Origin: Ilumatobacteraceae bacterium
GTDB lineage: Bacteria; Actinomycetota; Acidimicrobiia; Acidimicrobiales; Ilumatobacteraceae
Assembly: GCA_023257035.1 (NCBI GenBank)
Contig: JALRDI010000148.1
Coordinates: forward strand, 1 to 16,168
Direction: 5' to 3'
Length of the DNA stretch: 16,168 bases
Each line of letters begins with the position of its first letter. Positions within the stretch are counted from its first letter, which is position 1. The notes beneath the pieces are model-generated. The model worked only from the letters and a program-made list of their open reading frames with translations, was not told the origin of the DNA and did not search any database. The position numbers and the translations under genes were made by a program. Positions 7,794 to 15,184 of this stretch are shown here, in pieces.

Positions 7794-9290
7794 ATGTCGT
7801 CGCTATCTGACTTCGCAAAGGCGAACACTTCGCTTGATCGTGAGAAGATTGCTCACCTCAATCGACTCGTCTCCGAATGGGGAATGCTCGCCGATTTTTG
7901 TTTTGCAGACCTATTGCTGTACCTCAGGAGCAACGACGGAATTTGGATGACGGTTGGTCAGGTGCGTCCTGCAACCGGGCAGACGATTTTCACCAGTGAC
8001 TTTGTGGGTGTGCCGGCAAATGAGTCAGAGAATGTCGTCCTCTCCGAGTGCTTCGAATCAGGGGAGGTTATCGACGGAGAAGTACTTGTAGAGGGCCTTG
8101 ACGACGAGTCCCGCATGATGGCAATTCCTGTTCGCCATGAGGGCGAGATCATTGCCGTGATGACGAAGGAATGGATCGAACAAACCGGTCGTCGTCCCGG
8201 AGAACTTGAGCGGGTGTACACGCAGATCTCTGAGCATTTCGTCCGAATGGTGTCGTCTGGCGAGTTTCCGACAAGTTCCCGCGTGGGTGATTCATCCTCT
8301 GCCCCGCGTGTTGGTGACGGAGTGATGTACCTCGACCAAGAGGGTTGCATTGGGTTTGCCTCGCCGAACGCAACGTCTGCGCTGCACCGGGTAGGGATTC
8401 AATCAACTCCAGTTGGTGTGCGACTTGCTGAACTTGGATTCCACGACGGGCCAGTGCGGCAAGCCTTCGAGCGTGGTGTACCGGTTATTGAAGAGTTTGA
8501 ACAAGGCGCTGAAGCGACATTGCTCTGCAGATGTGTGCCGTTTGTCGAGGACGGCAAGGTTCTCGGCGGAGTGTTGCTCGTTCGAGACGTCACCGAACTG
8601 CGTCGTCGAGACCGATTGATTCTGTCGAAGGACGCAACCATTCGTGAGATTCACCACCGGGTGAAGAACAACTTGCAGACAATTTCCTCGCTGCTCCGGT
8701 TGCAGGCTCGTCGGCTGACCCACCCCGAGGCGGTTGCCGCTGTAGGCGAATCGGTGCGGCGAATTCGCACGATCGCTCTGGTGCATGAGGCGCTCTCACG
8801 TGAGCCGGGTGACGATGTGACATTCCTCGAGATTGTCCGTCCTCTGGTTCGGCTTGCGGAGGAGGGTCTCCAACTCTCTGATCGGCCGGTGAGATTCTCG
8901 GTGACCGGCGATGGAGGGAGAATTCCGGCGCGTATTGCGACCCCGCTGTCGGTTGTGCTGACCGAACTCTTGCAGAATGCAGTTGAGCACGGTTTTGGGT
9001 ACGGCGACGCCGATGGGGATGTCGTGGTCACGCTCGCCCATGAAGACGACCTAGAGATTCGTGTCACTGACAATGGCCGTGGCGTTGTGAGTGGTTTTGA
9101 CCTTGATCAGGCGACTGGGCTCGGTCTGTCGATTGTGCGAACCCTTGTAACAACAGAGCTCGCAGGGACAATTTCGATCGATCCTGCAACAGGGGAAGAT
9201 TTGGCTTCCGTTGGTCTGCCCTCATCGGGCGGAACCCGCGGCACGGTCGTATCACTTCGTGTTCCGGTGTCAGACGACGCTGACGACTAG
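7794..9290 (+). CDS. pdtaS: PdtaS-type sensor histidine kinase
   Basis: A 498-residue soluble kinase. Residues about 20-150 are the PdtaS N-terminal GAF-like sensor (SEWGMLADFCFADLLLYL). About 172-270 is a PAS domain (DGVMYLDQEGCIGFASPNA). The HisKA_2 phosphoacceptor region is EIHHRVKNNLQTISSLLRLQ (phosphorylated histidine probably H288). The HATPase domain has ELLQNAVEHGF (N box, about 391-401), DNGRG (G1 box, 427-430) and TGLGLSIV (441-448). There are no membrane helices. In Mycobacterium the homologue PdtaS signals to the ANTAR regulator PdtaR, which acts on mRNA hairpins. That partner is not in this window. ATG 7794 follows GGGG closely. An MscS-type channel gene begins 24 bases downstream on the same strand. 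Confidence 0.92.
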   Translation: MSSLSDFAKANTSLDREKIAHLNRLVSEWGMLADFCFADLLLYLRSNDGIWMTVGQVRPATGQTIFTSDFVGVPANESENVVLSECFESGEVIDGEVLVEGLDDESRMMAIPVRHEGEIIAVMTKEWIEQTGRRPGELERVYTQISEHFVRMVSSGEFPTSSRVGDSSSAPRVGDGVMYLDQEGCIGFASPNATSALHRVGIQSTPVGVRLAELGFHDGPVRQAFERGVPVIEEFEQGAEATLLCRCVPFVEDGKVLGGVLLVRDVTELRRRDRLILSKDATIREIHHRVKNNLQTISSLLRLQARRLTHPEAVAAVGESVRRIRTIALVHEALSREPGDDVTFLEIVRPLVRLAEEGLQLSDRPVRFSVTGDGGRIPARIATPLSVVLTELLQNAVEHGFGYGDADGDVVVTLAHEDDLEIRVTDNGRGVVSGFDLDQATGLGLSIVRTLVTTELAGTISIDPATGEDLASVGLPSSGGTRGTVVSLRVPVSDDADD

Positions 9291-9314
9291 TTCTCATCTG
9301 GCAGACTCTCACCC

Positions 9315-10121
9315 GTGCAGAACTGGATTGTCGCTGGCCTCATCGTTGTTGGGACGTGGCTTGTCACTCGTGTGAACGGGCTGTTGTTGAAGTGGTTCGT
9401 TCGACATCTTGCGAACAGGGCCTTAAGCGCAGGCGGTGGTCCGTGGCGGGTTCGTTCAGGTCGAATGCAAGAGGATTCGAACACGATTCGAGAGCAGCGG
9501 CGTCGTCAACGGGTTGACGCTGCATCGAAGATGGTGAACCACCTTGTCTCGCTCGTGATGTGGATCATCTCGCTCATCGTCGTATTTCACGTCATTGATG
9601 TCGATGCAGCGTTTTATCTTTCGAGTGCGGGATTTTTAGGGGCCGCTGTGGCGATTGGCGGGCAGCACAAGGTGAATGATTACCTCACGGGGTTACTCGT
9701 TCACCTTGAAGATCGCTACGGGGTGGGGGACACCATCGAGTGGGAGTCACCGGTTGGAAATGACCTTTCTGGCCTTGTCGAGTACGTCGGAATTTTCACG
9801 ACGAGGGTTCGTGATGCAAGTGGTTCGATGCACGTTCCTAACTCGCAACTCAACATGCTTCGCAATATGTCTCAGGAACCCGTTGTGACGACTCTTCGGA
9901 TTCGTGTTGATGAGAGGCCTTCGGTTGGTCAGGTCGAGTCAACCTTGCGAGAACTTGCTGGTTCGCCTGGGCTCACCGAGGTGCTGTTCGTAGATGACAT
10001 CGCGTCGTACCAGGAGAAGACTGGCGAGATTTCAATTGATGTCGCAACCTCGCGACCACTCGAAGCAAAAGAGCGTGAACGGCTTGTTCGACGGGCTGAA
10101 CAAGCGCTAAAGAACGACTGA
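9315..10121 (+). CDS. MscS-family small-conductance mechanosensitive channel
   Basis: A 268-residue membrane protein. A first hydrophobic helix (about residues 4-28) is followed by a charged linker rich in Arg/Gln (44-68), then a helix at 72-94. The pore helix at about 98-131 contains GFLGAAVAIGGQHKVNDYL, ending in LLVHLEDRYGVGD. That is the TM3-to-beta-domain junction of MscS proteins. The remainder is a beta domain and a C-terminal alpha/beta domain. It releases solutes when membrane tension rises. The start is GTG 9315 with a poor ribosome-binding site, so translation may depend on the kinase gene 24 bases upstream. The 3' end is 18 bases from that of the convergent whiB gene. Confidence 0.85.
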   Translation: MQNWIVAGLIVVGTWLVTRVNGLLLKWFVRHLANRALSAGGGPWRVRSGRMQEDSNTIREQRRRQRVDAASKMVNHLVSLVMWIISLIVVFHVIDVDAAFYLSSAGFLGAAVAIGGQHKVNDYLTGLLVHLEDRYGVGDTIEWESPVGNDLSGLVEYVGIFTTRVRDASGSMHVPNSQLNMLRNMSQEPVVTTLRIRVDERPSVGQVESTLRELAGSPGLTEVLFVDDIASYQEKTGEISIDVATSRPLEAKERERLVRRAEQALKND

Positions 10122-10139
10122 GCTAGTTCGGTGGCTGTG

Positions 10140-10442
10140 TCAGCTCGATAGTCGAGCGGCACGTGCCTCCGCTGCACGAACTCTTCGAATTGCTCGACGC
10201 TCTTCTTCTGAGTGTCCACCCCAGACACCTGAGTCTTGGTTGGTGTCGAGCGCAAAATCTAAGCACTCTGAGATGACCTTGCACTCGGTGCAGAGACGCT
10301 TTGCTTCCTCGATAGCAACGACGGCATGGCCCGTTGTTCCAATTGGGAAGAACAGTTCTGGGTCGGTGTTCCGGCATAGGGCGTCATCACGCCACTCGTC
10401 TTGCGCTGTGCAGGGCATTTCGAGATATCCGGTGGTCGTCAC
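10140..10442 (-). CDS. WhiB-family iron-sulfur transcriptional regulator
   Basis: A 100-residue actinobacterial regulator that holds a [4Fe-4S] cluster and works with the sigma factor of RNA polymerase. The four cluster cysteines are C23 (DDALC), C51, C54 (CTEC) and C60 (ISEC). The G[VI]WGG turn is present as SGVWGG (71-76), followed by a basic tail (EERRAIRRVRAAEARAARL) for DNA contact. An extra cysteine at C11 precedes the core. I chose GTG at 10442 because GAGGAG lies five bases upstream and gives the normal length. A longer in-frame start near 10556 would add 38 unconserved residues. The subclass (WhiB1 to WhiB7) cannot be set with confidence. It is divergent from the phosphodiesterase gene across 240 bases that contain repeats. 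Confidence 0.93.
   Translation of the reverse strand: MTTTGYLEMPCTAQDEWRDDALCRNTDPELFFPIGTTGHAVVAIEEAKRLCTECKVISECLDFALDTNQDSGVWGGHSEEERRAIRRVRAAEARAARLSS
10143..10157 (+). terminator. Possible small hairpin after the channel gene
   Basis: GCTCGA-TAG-TCGAGC forms a perfect six-base-pair stem with a three-base loop 22 bases after the MscS stop, inside the 3' end of the convergent whiB gene. No T tract follows, so termination is uncertain. Confidence 0.2.
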
Positions 10443-10555
10443 ATTCACTCCTCGTGGGTGGCGGGTCGGGTTGCTGTCCCATCGCGCAAGTTCAACGACG
10501 TTGTCGCTGCTTGCAGGCTCGGAGAGAACGTAGATGCCGATTGATCCTTCTGGCA

Positions 10556-10622
10556 ATAGCCCTAGGCCAGATATCTGGTCACGAGTTGCTATAGCCCTAT
10601 CTCTAAAAGCGATAGCAGGGCT
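10556..10622. repeat. Short repeats and palindrome between whiB and the GDPD gene
   Basis: The 240-base divergent region 10443-10682 holds a 9-bp direct repeat ATAGCCCTA at 10556-10564 and 10591-10599, 35 bases apart start to start. Between them is a perfect 12-bp palindrome CCAGATATCTGG (10567-10578). The second repeat also forms an imperfect hairpin with 10611-10622: AGCCCT-ATC pairs with GAT-(AGC)-AGGGCT across a nine-base loop. These could be operator sites or leader structure for whiB. I could not place -35/-10 elements with confidence. Confidence 0.45.
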
Positions 10623-10682
10623 CTGTCGATTTGCCTGGAATGATCGCTCTTGATCGACCCGTGGTGTCAGTACTCTGAAGGC

Positions 10683-11369
10683 GTGTCAGCGATATTCGCT
10701 CATCGAGGGGCTCGACGTGCCGCCCCGGAAAACACCGAAGCCGCGTTTCAAGTTGCTGTCGAGATAGGTGCTGACGGGATAGAACTCGATGTGCGACTGA
10801 CCGCGGACGGAGTTGCCATCATTCACCATGACCCCTCACTAGCCGATGGCCGAAATCTCCACGAACTCTCGCTACGAGATCTTCCGCATCACATTCCCTC
10901 GCTACCCGTCGCACTCGATGCTTGTGGGTCGCTGATCGTGAATATCGAGTTGAAGAACTCACAGACTGAATCTTTTTACGACCGTGACTTCGATCTGGTT
11001 CGTCGCGTTATCGATGAGTTAGACATCCGGAGCGATGATGCTGCTCGTTGGTTGGTCTCCAGTTTTGATCTTGCAACACTTACTGAGTTTCATCGGTTGC
11101 GACCAGAGATTCCGACGGCGTTCCTTACCGCTGGCGAACCAGAGTCTGGGCTCAGTACGGCAATCGATGGCGGGCATTCTGCTTGGCATCCTTGGTGGCA
11201 CGACGTGCGTGTCGACCTTATTGAAAAGGCGCACGAACACGGGGTTGCCGTGAACGCGTGGACCTGCAACGAATCGGAGGAGATCGAACGTCTCATCGGG
11301 TGGGGTGTTGACGGTGTCATCACAGACGTTCCGGATGTAGCTCTCTTAGTTAGAGACCGGGTTCGCTGA
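10683..11369 (+). CDS. Glycerophosphodiester phosphodiesterase
   Basis: A 228-residue TIM-barrel enzyme that hydrolyses glycerophosphodiesters from lipid turnover to glycerol-3-phosphate and an alcohol. The family motifs are AHRGARRAAPENT (H7, R8, E16, N17), GADGIELDV (metal ligands E34 and D36), IIHHD (H49) and the later NIELKN acidic strand. The C-terminal VNAWTCN and GVDGVITDVP strands close the barrel. No signal peptide is present, so it acts in the cytosol. I chose GTG 10683 because the protein then begins directly at the first barrel strand. A TTG at 10650 would add 11 unconserved residues. The last 20 bases overlap the 3' end of the lipid-kinase gene on the other strand. Confidence 0.9.
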   Translation: MSAIFAHRGARRAAPENTEAAFQVAVEIGADGIELDVRLTADGVAIIHHDPSLADGRNLHELSLRDLPHHIPSLPVALDACGSLIVNIELKNSQTESFYDRDFDLVRRVIDELDIRSDDAARWLVSSFDLATLTEFHRLRPEIPTAFLTAGEPESGLSTAIDGGHSAWHPWWHDVRVDLIEKAHEHGVAVNAWTCNESEEIERLIGWGVDGVITDVPDVALLVRDRVR

Positions 11370-12294
11370 GATTTCCTGGCCACACGAGGCGCACCGCATC
11401 GGGGACATAGTCAATATCGATAAGTGGTGTGTCGCCGAGGTAATCGCCATCAACTTGAATCGGCACTTGTGCTTCTTCGTGAGACGGGGTGACCCGGATG
11501 TTGTTCGAAGTTGTCCACTCAATGACGCCGTCAATGTTGCCGGCTGGTCGACTCTGAAGCGCATTCAGAAATGCAGATCCCAACACCCTGAGTTGCAGCG
11601 ATGTAAACGTGACTGCAGTGAGCCCGCGTTGAAGGCGTGCCGTCGGCGCCAAGTCGAGTGCACGATTGCCGAGGTAGGTGTATGGGCCGGTGTTGAGCAC
11701 GACCGTAAATAGCCCAGAGAGTTCAGCGTCAGAATTCAGGTCTTGAACGGTGAACTGCGGCTGCGAACGGTCGTAACCGCGGGCCCATGTCGTTGCGCTG
11801 CTCCACATAAACAACGGATGGCCAAGCCACCTCTTCAGTGACGCATGGCGCTCGACTGCAGCCACCACCGCTGCATCGAAACCAATCCCAACGTGAAAGC
11901 AGAAGTACCTTCCGTTCACCCTTCCGAGCCCTATTGGAGAGATGTGATCGTCATTTAAGCCAGCGAGAAGGCTGTTCGTCGCTGCAATTGGGTCATTCTC
12001 CATCCCGATAGTTCGGGCAAACACATTCGTCGATCCACCCGGAAGCACTGCGAGGGCAGTTTCGGTTCCGGCGAGGCCGGTTGCAACCTCATTTAGGGTT
12101 CCGTCTCCGCCAAATGCGACTACGCCATCAAGCCCTCTTCGTGCCGCATCTTGGGCGAAACGAATTGCATGGCCACGTCGATTTGTCTCAACGATTTCGA
12201 CATCGTGGTTCCGTGAAAGAAGACGATGAACGATGACGGTGTTGCGCGCGTTCACCGAAGATGCGAACGAGTTAACAACAAGTAGAAGGCGCAC
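11350..12294 (-). CDS. Diacylglycerol-kinase-family lipid kinase
   Basis: A 314-residue soluble kinase of the DAGK catalytic (YegS/DgkB/BmrU) family, which phosphorylates diacylglycerol or related lipids at the membrane face. The nucleotide-binding glycine motif is VVAFGGDGTLNEV (GGDGT at 62-66), followed by LPGGSTNVFAR (84-94). In most members the second motif reads PxGTxNxxA, so a serine replaces the glycine-threonine pattern here, as in a number of actinobacterial members. The C-terminal half is the beta-sandwich domain (HVGIGFDAAVV, then IQVDGDYLGDTPL). The start is ATG 12294. It is convergent and overlapping with the phosphodiesterase, which also acts in phospholipid turnover, and divergent from etfB. 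Confidence 0.9.
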   Translation of the reverse strand: MRLLLVVNSFASSVNARNTVIVHRLLSRNHDVEIVETNRRGHAIRFAQDAARRGLDGVVAFGGDGTLNEVATGLAGTETALAVLPGGSTNVFARTIGMENDPIAATNSLLAGLNDDHISPIGLGRVNGRYFCFHVGIGFDAAVVAAVERHASLKRWLGHPLFMWSSATTWARGYDRSQPQFTVQDLNSDAELSGLFTVVLNTGPYTYLGNRALDLAPTARLQRGLTAVTFTSLQLRVLGSAFLNALQSRPAGNIDGVIEWTTSNNIRVTPSHEEAQVPIQVDGDYLGDTPLIDIDYVPDAVRLVWPGNLSEPGL

Positions 12295-12325
12295 GGGTGA
12301 TGAACGTATCAGGGAGTTCTGAGGT

Positions 12326-12352
12326 GGGGTTGGGGGATGGGCTACCGGTGGG
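12326..12352 (+). other. G-rich tract ahead of etfB (possible G-quadruplex)
   Basis: On the plus strand, runs GGGG (12326-12329), GGGGG (12332-12336), GGG (12339-12341) and GGG (12350-12352) are separated by loops of 2, 2 and 8 bases. The third loop is one base over the usual limit of seven. The tract ends 14 bases before the proposed etfB start, so in mRNA it would sit at or just upstream of the ribosome-binding region. Confidence 0.4.
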
Positions 12353-12366
12353 TAAGAATGTCGTCT

Positions 12367-13143
12367 ATGAAGGTGATCGTATGCGTTAAGCAGATTCCGG
12401 ATCCGGCCCTCCCAGGAGAGCTCGATTCCTCAACAAACACGCTGAAGCGTGATGGAAAGCTCATTCTCGACGAGTCCGATAGCTACGGCGTTGAGATGGC
12501 ATTGCAGCTCGTTGACGCCGCTGGCGGAGGTGAGGTTGCTCTCGTCTCAATGGCTCCGAATGACGAGATGTCAGGGATGCGTACCGCTCTTGCAATGGGC
12601 GCTGCTCAGGGCCTGCTCGTCTCTGATCCTGCACTTGCTGGTTCAGATGCACTCACAACGGCAAAGGTGCTCGCAGCAGCCGTTCAGCGTCTAGGCGGCG
12701 CCGACCTCGTGCTTGCCGGAACCGAATCATCCGATGGCTACACCGGCACCGTCCCTGAGCAGATGGCAGAGGTGCTTGGTCTCCCATCAGTGACCTTCGC
12801 CAAGAAAGTCACCGTTGATGGTTCAACGTTGAAGGTTGACCGTCAGACCGAAGCAGGCTACGACGAAGTCACCTGCCCGCTGCCCGCTCTTGTCAGCGTG
12901 ACCGCTGGTGTTGTCGAGCCTCGGTACCCGAGCTTCAAAGGCATCATGGCTGCAAAGTCAAAGCCAGTCGAGACCGTGACCGCAGCTGATCTTGGTGTAA
13001 CACCAGTCGGTTGGGAAGGCTCAGGCCAGGCAGTTGCATCGGTTGAGCAAGCTCCAGCTCGCGAAGCAGGAACCATCATCGAAGACGACGGCGAATCATT
13101 CGGCAAGATCGTCGAATACCTCGAGACCATCAAGGTCATCTGA
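12367..13143 (+). CDS. etfB: Electron transfer flavoprotein subunit beta
   Basis: A 258-residue protein that pairs with the alpha subunit, binds AMP and docks with acyl-CoA and other flavin dehydrogenases. The N-terminus MKVIVCVKQIPDP is typical of the family. The ETF-beta signature is at about residues 158-197: VDRQTEAGYDEV, CPLPALVSVT, then EPRYPSFKGIMAA. Two other in-frame ATG codons lie upstream (12337 and 12358). I chose 12367 because it gives the family N-terminus, although the ribosome-binding site is weak. etfA follows after 34 bases on the same strand. No dehydrogenase or ETF:quinone oxidoreductase is in the window, so partners are encoded elsewhere. Confidence 0.95.
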   Translation: MKVIVCVKQIPDPALPGELDSSTNTLKRDGKLILDESDSYGVEMALQLVDAAGGGEVALVSMAPNDEMSGMRTALAMGAAQGLLVSDPALAGSDALTTAKVLAAAVQRLGGADLVLAGTESSDGYTGTVPEQMAEVLGLPSVTFAKKVTVDGSTLKVDRQTEAGYDEVTCPLPALVSVTAGVVEPRYPSFKGIMAAKSKPVETVTAADLGVTPVGWEGSGQAVASVEQAPAREAGTIIEDDGESFGKIVEYLETIKVI

Positions 13144-13177
13144 GAAACGCACGAGAACGGAAGACAGGAAACTGAAC

Positions 13178-14146
13178 ATGGGTATCAGCAACATCTGGGT
13201 TTTTTCTCAGGAATCAAACGGAACAGCAACCTCAGGAACTCTCGAACTGCTTACGCAGGCACGCTCACTTGGCGGCACCGTGACCGCCTTTGTCGGTGGT
13301 GACGCTTCAGCGATTGCTGGAGTTCTCGGCGAGTACGGTGCGGCAAAGGTGTACGCAACTGGTGATCTAGGAGGAGCCCTCCCAGGCGCCGCCGTTGCAT
13401 CAGCAATGAAGGCAGTTATCGATGGCGGCGACTCGCCTGACCTCATTCTGTTCCCGCAGAACTACGAAGGTCGCGACGTGATGTCTCGCCTTTCTGTCAA
13501 GGTTGACCGCACGGTATTGACGAACAACGTCGCAGTTGCGGTTGATGGTGACACCGTCACAGTGACCACTCCAGTGTTTGGTGGAAACACGTTGGTAAGC
13601 ACCTCCTTCTCGGGTTCTGCCCCTTACCTCGCAGCATTCCGGCCGAAGTCATTTGCTGCAGAATCAGCTGGTGGCGGAGCAGCCGAAGTTGTTGCAGCCC
13701 CAGTCCCAGATCTCGGATCAACTGGCGGCGCAACAGTGACCGCGGTTCACGTCGAAGAATCAACTGGTCCAAAGCTCGACGAGGCTGACGTCGTCGTGTC
13801 TGGCGGACGTGGTCTCGGCGAAGCCGACAAGTTCGCAATGGTTGACGACCTCGCCAAGATCTTGAAGGGCGCAGCAGGCGCATCACGCGCAATCGTTGAC
13901 GCTGGATGGGTTCCTTACTCAATGCAGGTCGGCCAGACCGGCAAGGTTGTAAAGCCGAACGTGTACATCGCAGCAGGTATTTCAGGTGCAACCCAGCACA
14001 TGGTTGGCATGAAGGGCGCGAAGAACATCATCGCCATCAACAAGGATGCAGAAGCACCAATCTTTGGTGTTGCTGACCTTGGCATCATCGGTGACGTTCA
14101 CAAGGTGCTGCCAAAGCTCATCGAAGCTCTTCAGGCACGAGGCTGA
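13178..14146 (+). CDS. etfA: Electron transfer flavoprotein subunit alpha
   Basis: A 322-residue FAD-binding subunit of the ETF heterodimer, which passes electrons from dehydrogenases to the quinone pool. The C-terminal FAD domain carries VVSGGRGLG (206-214), GQTGKVVKPNVYIAAGISGA (252-271) followed by TQH, IINKD-type AINKD (286-290), APIF and ADLGIIGD (299-306). The N-terminal half (1-190) is the usual alpha/beta domain with a flexible Ala/Gly/Pro linker near 163-178. ATG 13178 has AGGAAA about eight bases upstream, giving the best start. A longer frame from 13034 would overlap etfB and is not credible. Codon choice is noticeably more regular than in neighbours (frequent GCA, ATC and AAG), as expected for a highly expressed pair. 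Confidence 0.96.
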   Translation: MGISNIWVFSQESNGTATSGTLELLTQARSLGGTVTAFVGGDASAIAGVLGEYGAAKVYATGDLGGALPGAAVASAMKAVIDGGDSPDLILFPQNYEGRDVMSRLSVKVDRTVLTNNVAVAVDGDTVTVTTPVFGGNTLVSTSFSGSAPYLAAFRPKSFAAESAGGGAAEVVAAPVPDLGSTGGATVTAVHVEESTGPKLDEADVVVSGGRGLGEADKFAMVDDLAKILKGAAGASRAIVDAGWVPYSMQVGQTGKVVKPNVYIAAGISGATQHMVGMKGAKNIIAINKDAEAPIFGVADLGIIGDVHKVLPKLIEALQARG

Positions 14147-14152
14147 GTCTCT

Positions 14153-14173
14153 CTGGCATCGATCTGGTGCCAG
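14153..14173 (+). terminator. Possible hairpin between etfA and the convergent hypothetical gene
   Basis: CTGGCA (14153-14158) and TGCCAG (14168-14173) form a six-base-pair stem with a nine-base loop seven bases after the etfA stop. Flanking AGTC/ACT bases could extend it with a bulge. No clear T tract follows on either strand, so it is a weak terminator candidate that could serve both genes. Confidence 0.3.
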
Positions 14174-14185
14174 ACTCAACATCGT

Positions 14186-15184
14186 TTAGTCAACGTCGCT
14201 GGCGGTAAACGACCAGGCCACTCCACTGTCGGGGTGTTCAACGGCGAGCCGTAGCTCCCACCCGGTAGCGGGCTCCCACGCGTCCCACTCGACCCATCGG
14301 AGTTGCTCAACCTCGCGGCTGAATTGCGAGAGGCCGCTTGTCCACTCGCAATCGACGAGTGCGGAAAGCAACCACCAGACGCTGAAACGGCCGGTAGCTG
14401 CCCCTCTGCGGCGTCCGTGGGCGCCTCCAGTTGACCCGGCCCACAGCAGGAGATCAAGCGCGTCAGTCGTTGACAAGGCTCTTGAGCGTGCTCGTCGAGC
14501 GCCGGTCGCAGAAATCGCATCCACGGCCGACCCTTCGACGCATGTCACCTCTGATCGGCCGTTCGATTTCTCGGTCCACGTCTCGACCATCTGCGCGAAT
14601 GCAAACGTTGTCTCTGGGTCGTCGAGCGGTTCGAGGGAAGTTGTTAATTCGATGTCACTCATTGGGGTGCTGACCGTTGGACGATCGTGATGGGCGCCGT
14701 CGTCGTCATAGGTCGCGATCGTGTACGTCGGTTCCCACGGCTGAATGTCGATGGGGATGTCAATTACCGGTACCAGCGCATCTTGAGCCGAGGTCGGTAT
14801 GAGTTCTCCTCGGAGACTTCGTTCGTGGGCGAAATAGGTTGCCAACGGCCCAAACGTGAGATGTGGAGCAAGGTTCTCCCACGTGTGGTGAACCGCTGCA
14901 ACCTCGCTCAGCGGCCCTGGAGTAAACCTCCCGGCCTCTTCTTCCATCACGGTCGCACACCACTCGTCTGGGGCCCACAGGGCCAGACGGTATTCAGCAA
15001 GCGTTGCTGCAGGCCATAGCTGGCGACCAGTGTCGACAGCTGCTGTGCACGAACGTCGTGTTCGACTGAGGCCACTCCAGTCGCGTGTTGCGGTGCGACG
15101 GTCGATGAGGCGGATGAGTTCATCGAGGTCAGCTCGATGGACGGCTGCGTCAAGTTCATCGTCGGGTTGAAGATCAGTTGACAT
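14186..15184 (-). CDS. Uncharacterised protein, last gene after the SCO1664-family gene
   Basis: A 332-residue soluble protein I do not recognise with confidence. No signal peptide or membrane helix is visible. The N-terminal third is helical and acidic (DDELDAAVHRADLDELIRLI), suggesting alpha-helical repeats. The middle contains a Pro/Ile strand region (VPVIDIPIDIQPWEPTY). A glycine-arginine motif, GGAHGRRRGAATGRF (about 253-267), followed by WWLLSAL, is the most distinctive part. The C-terminus is tryptophan-rich (RWVEWDAWEPATGW). ATG 15184 shares its A with the preceding stop (TGATG), so translation is probably coupled to the SCO1664-family gene. It may work with that protein, and the function is unknown. 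Confidence 0.75.
   Translation of the reverse strand: MSTDLQPDDELDAAVHRADLDELIRLIDRRTATRDWSGLSRTRRSCTAAVDTGRQLWPAATLAEYRLALWAPDEWCATVMEEEAGRFTPGPLSEVAAVHHTWENLAPHLTFGPLATYFAHERSLRGELIPTSAQDALVPVIDIPIDIQPWEPTYTIATYDDDGAHHDRPTVSTPMSDIELTTSLEPLDDPETTFAFAQMVETWTEKSNGRSEVTCVEGSAVDAISATGARRARSRALSTTDALDLLLWAGSTGGAHGRRRGAATGRFSVWWLLSALVDCEWTSGLSQFSREVEQLRWVEWDAWEPATGWELRLAVEHPDSGVAWSFTASDVD

Noticed and set aside
13034..13177. Extended etfA start inside etfB
   Set aside because: It would overlap etfB by over 100 bases and add residues unlike ETF-alpha, whereas ATG 13178 has a good ribosome-binding site and the normal N-terminus.
13557..13991. Minus-strand 144-codon Arg/Leu-rich open frame
   Set aside because: It lies opposite the FAD domain of etfA and has no domain or upstream signals.
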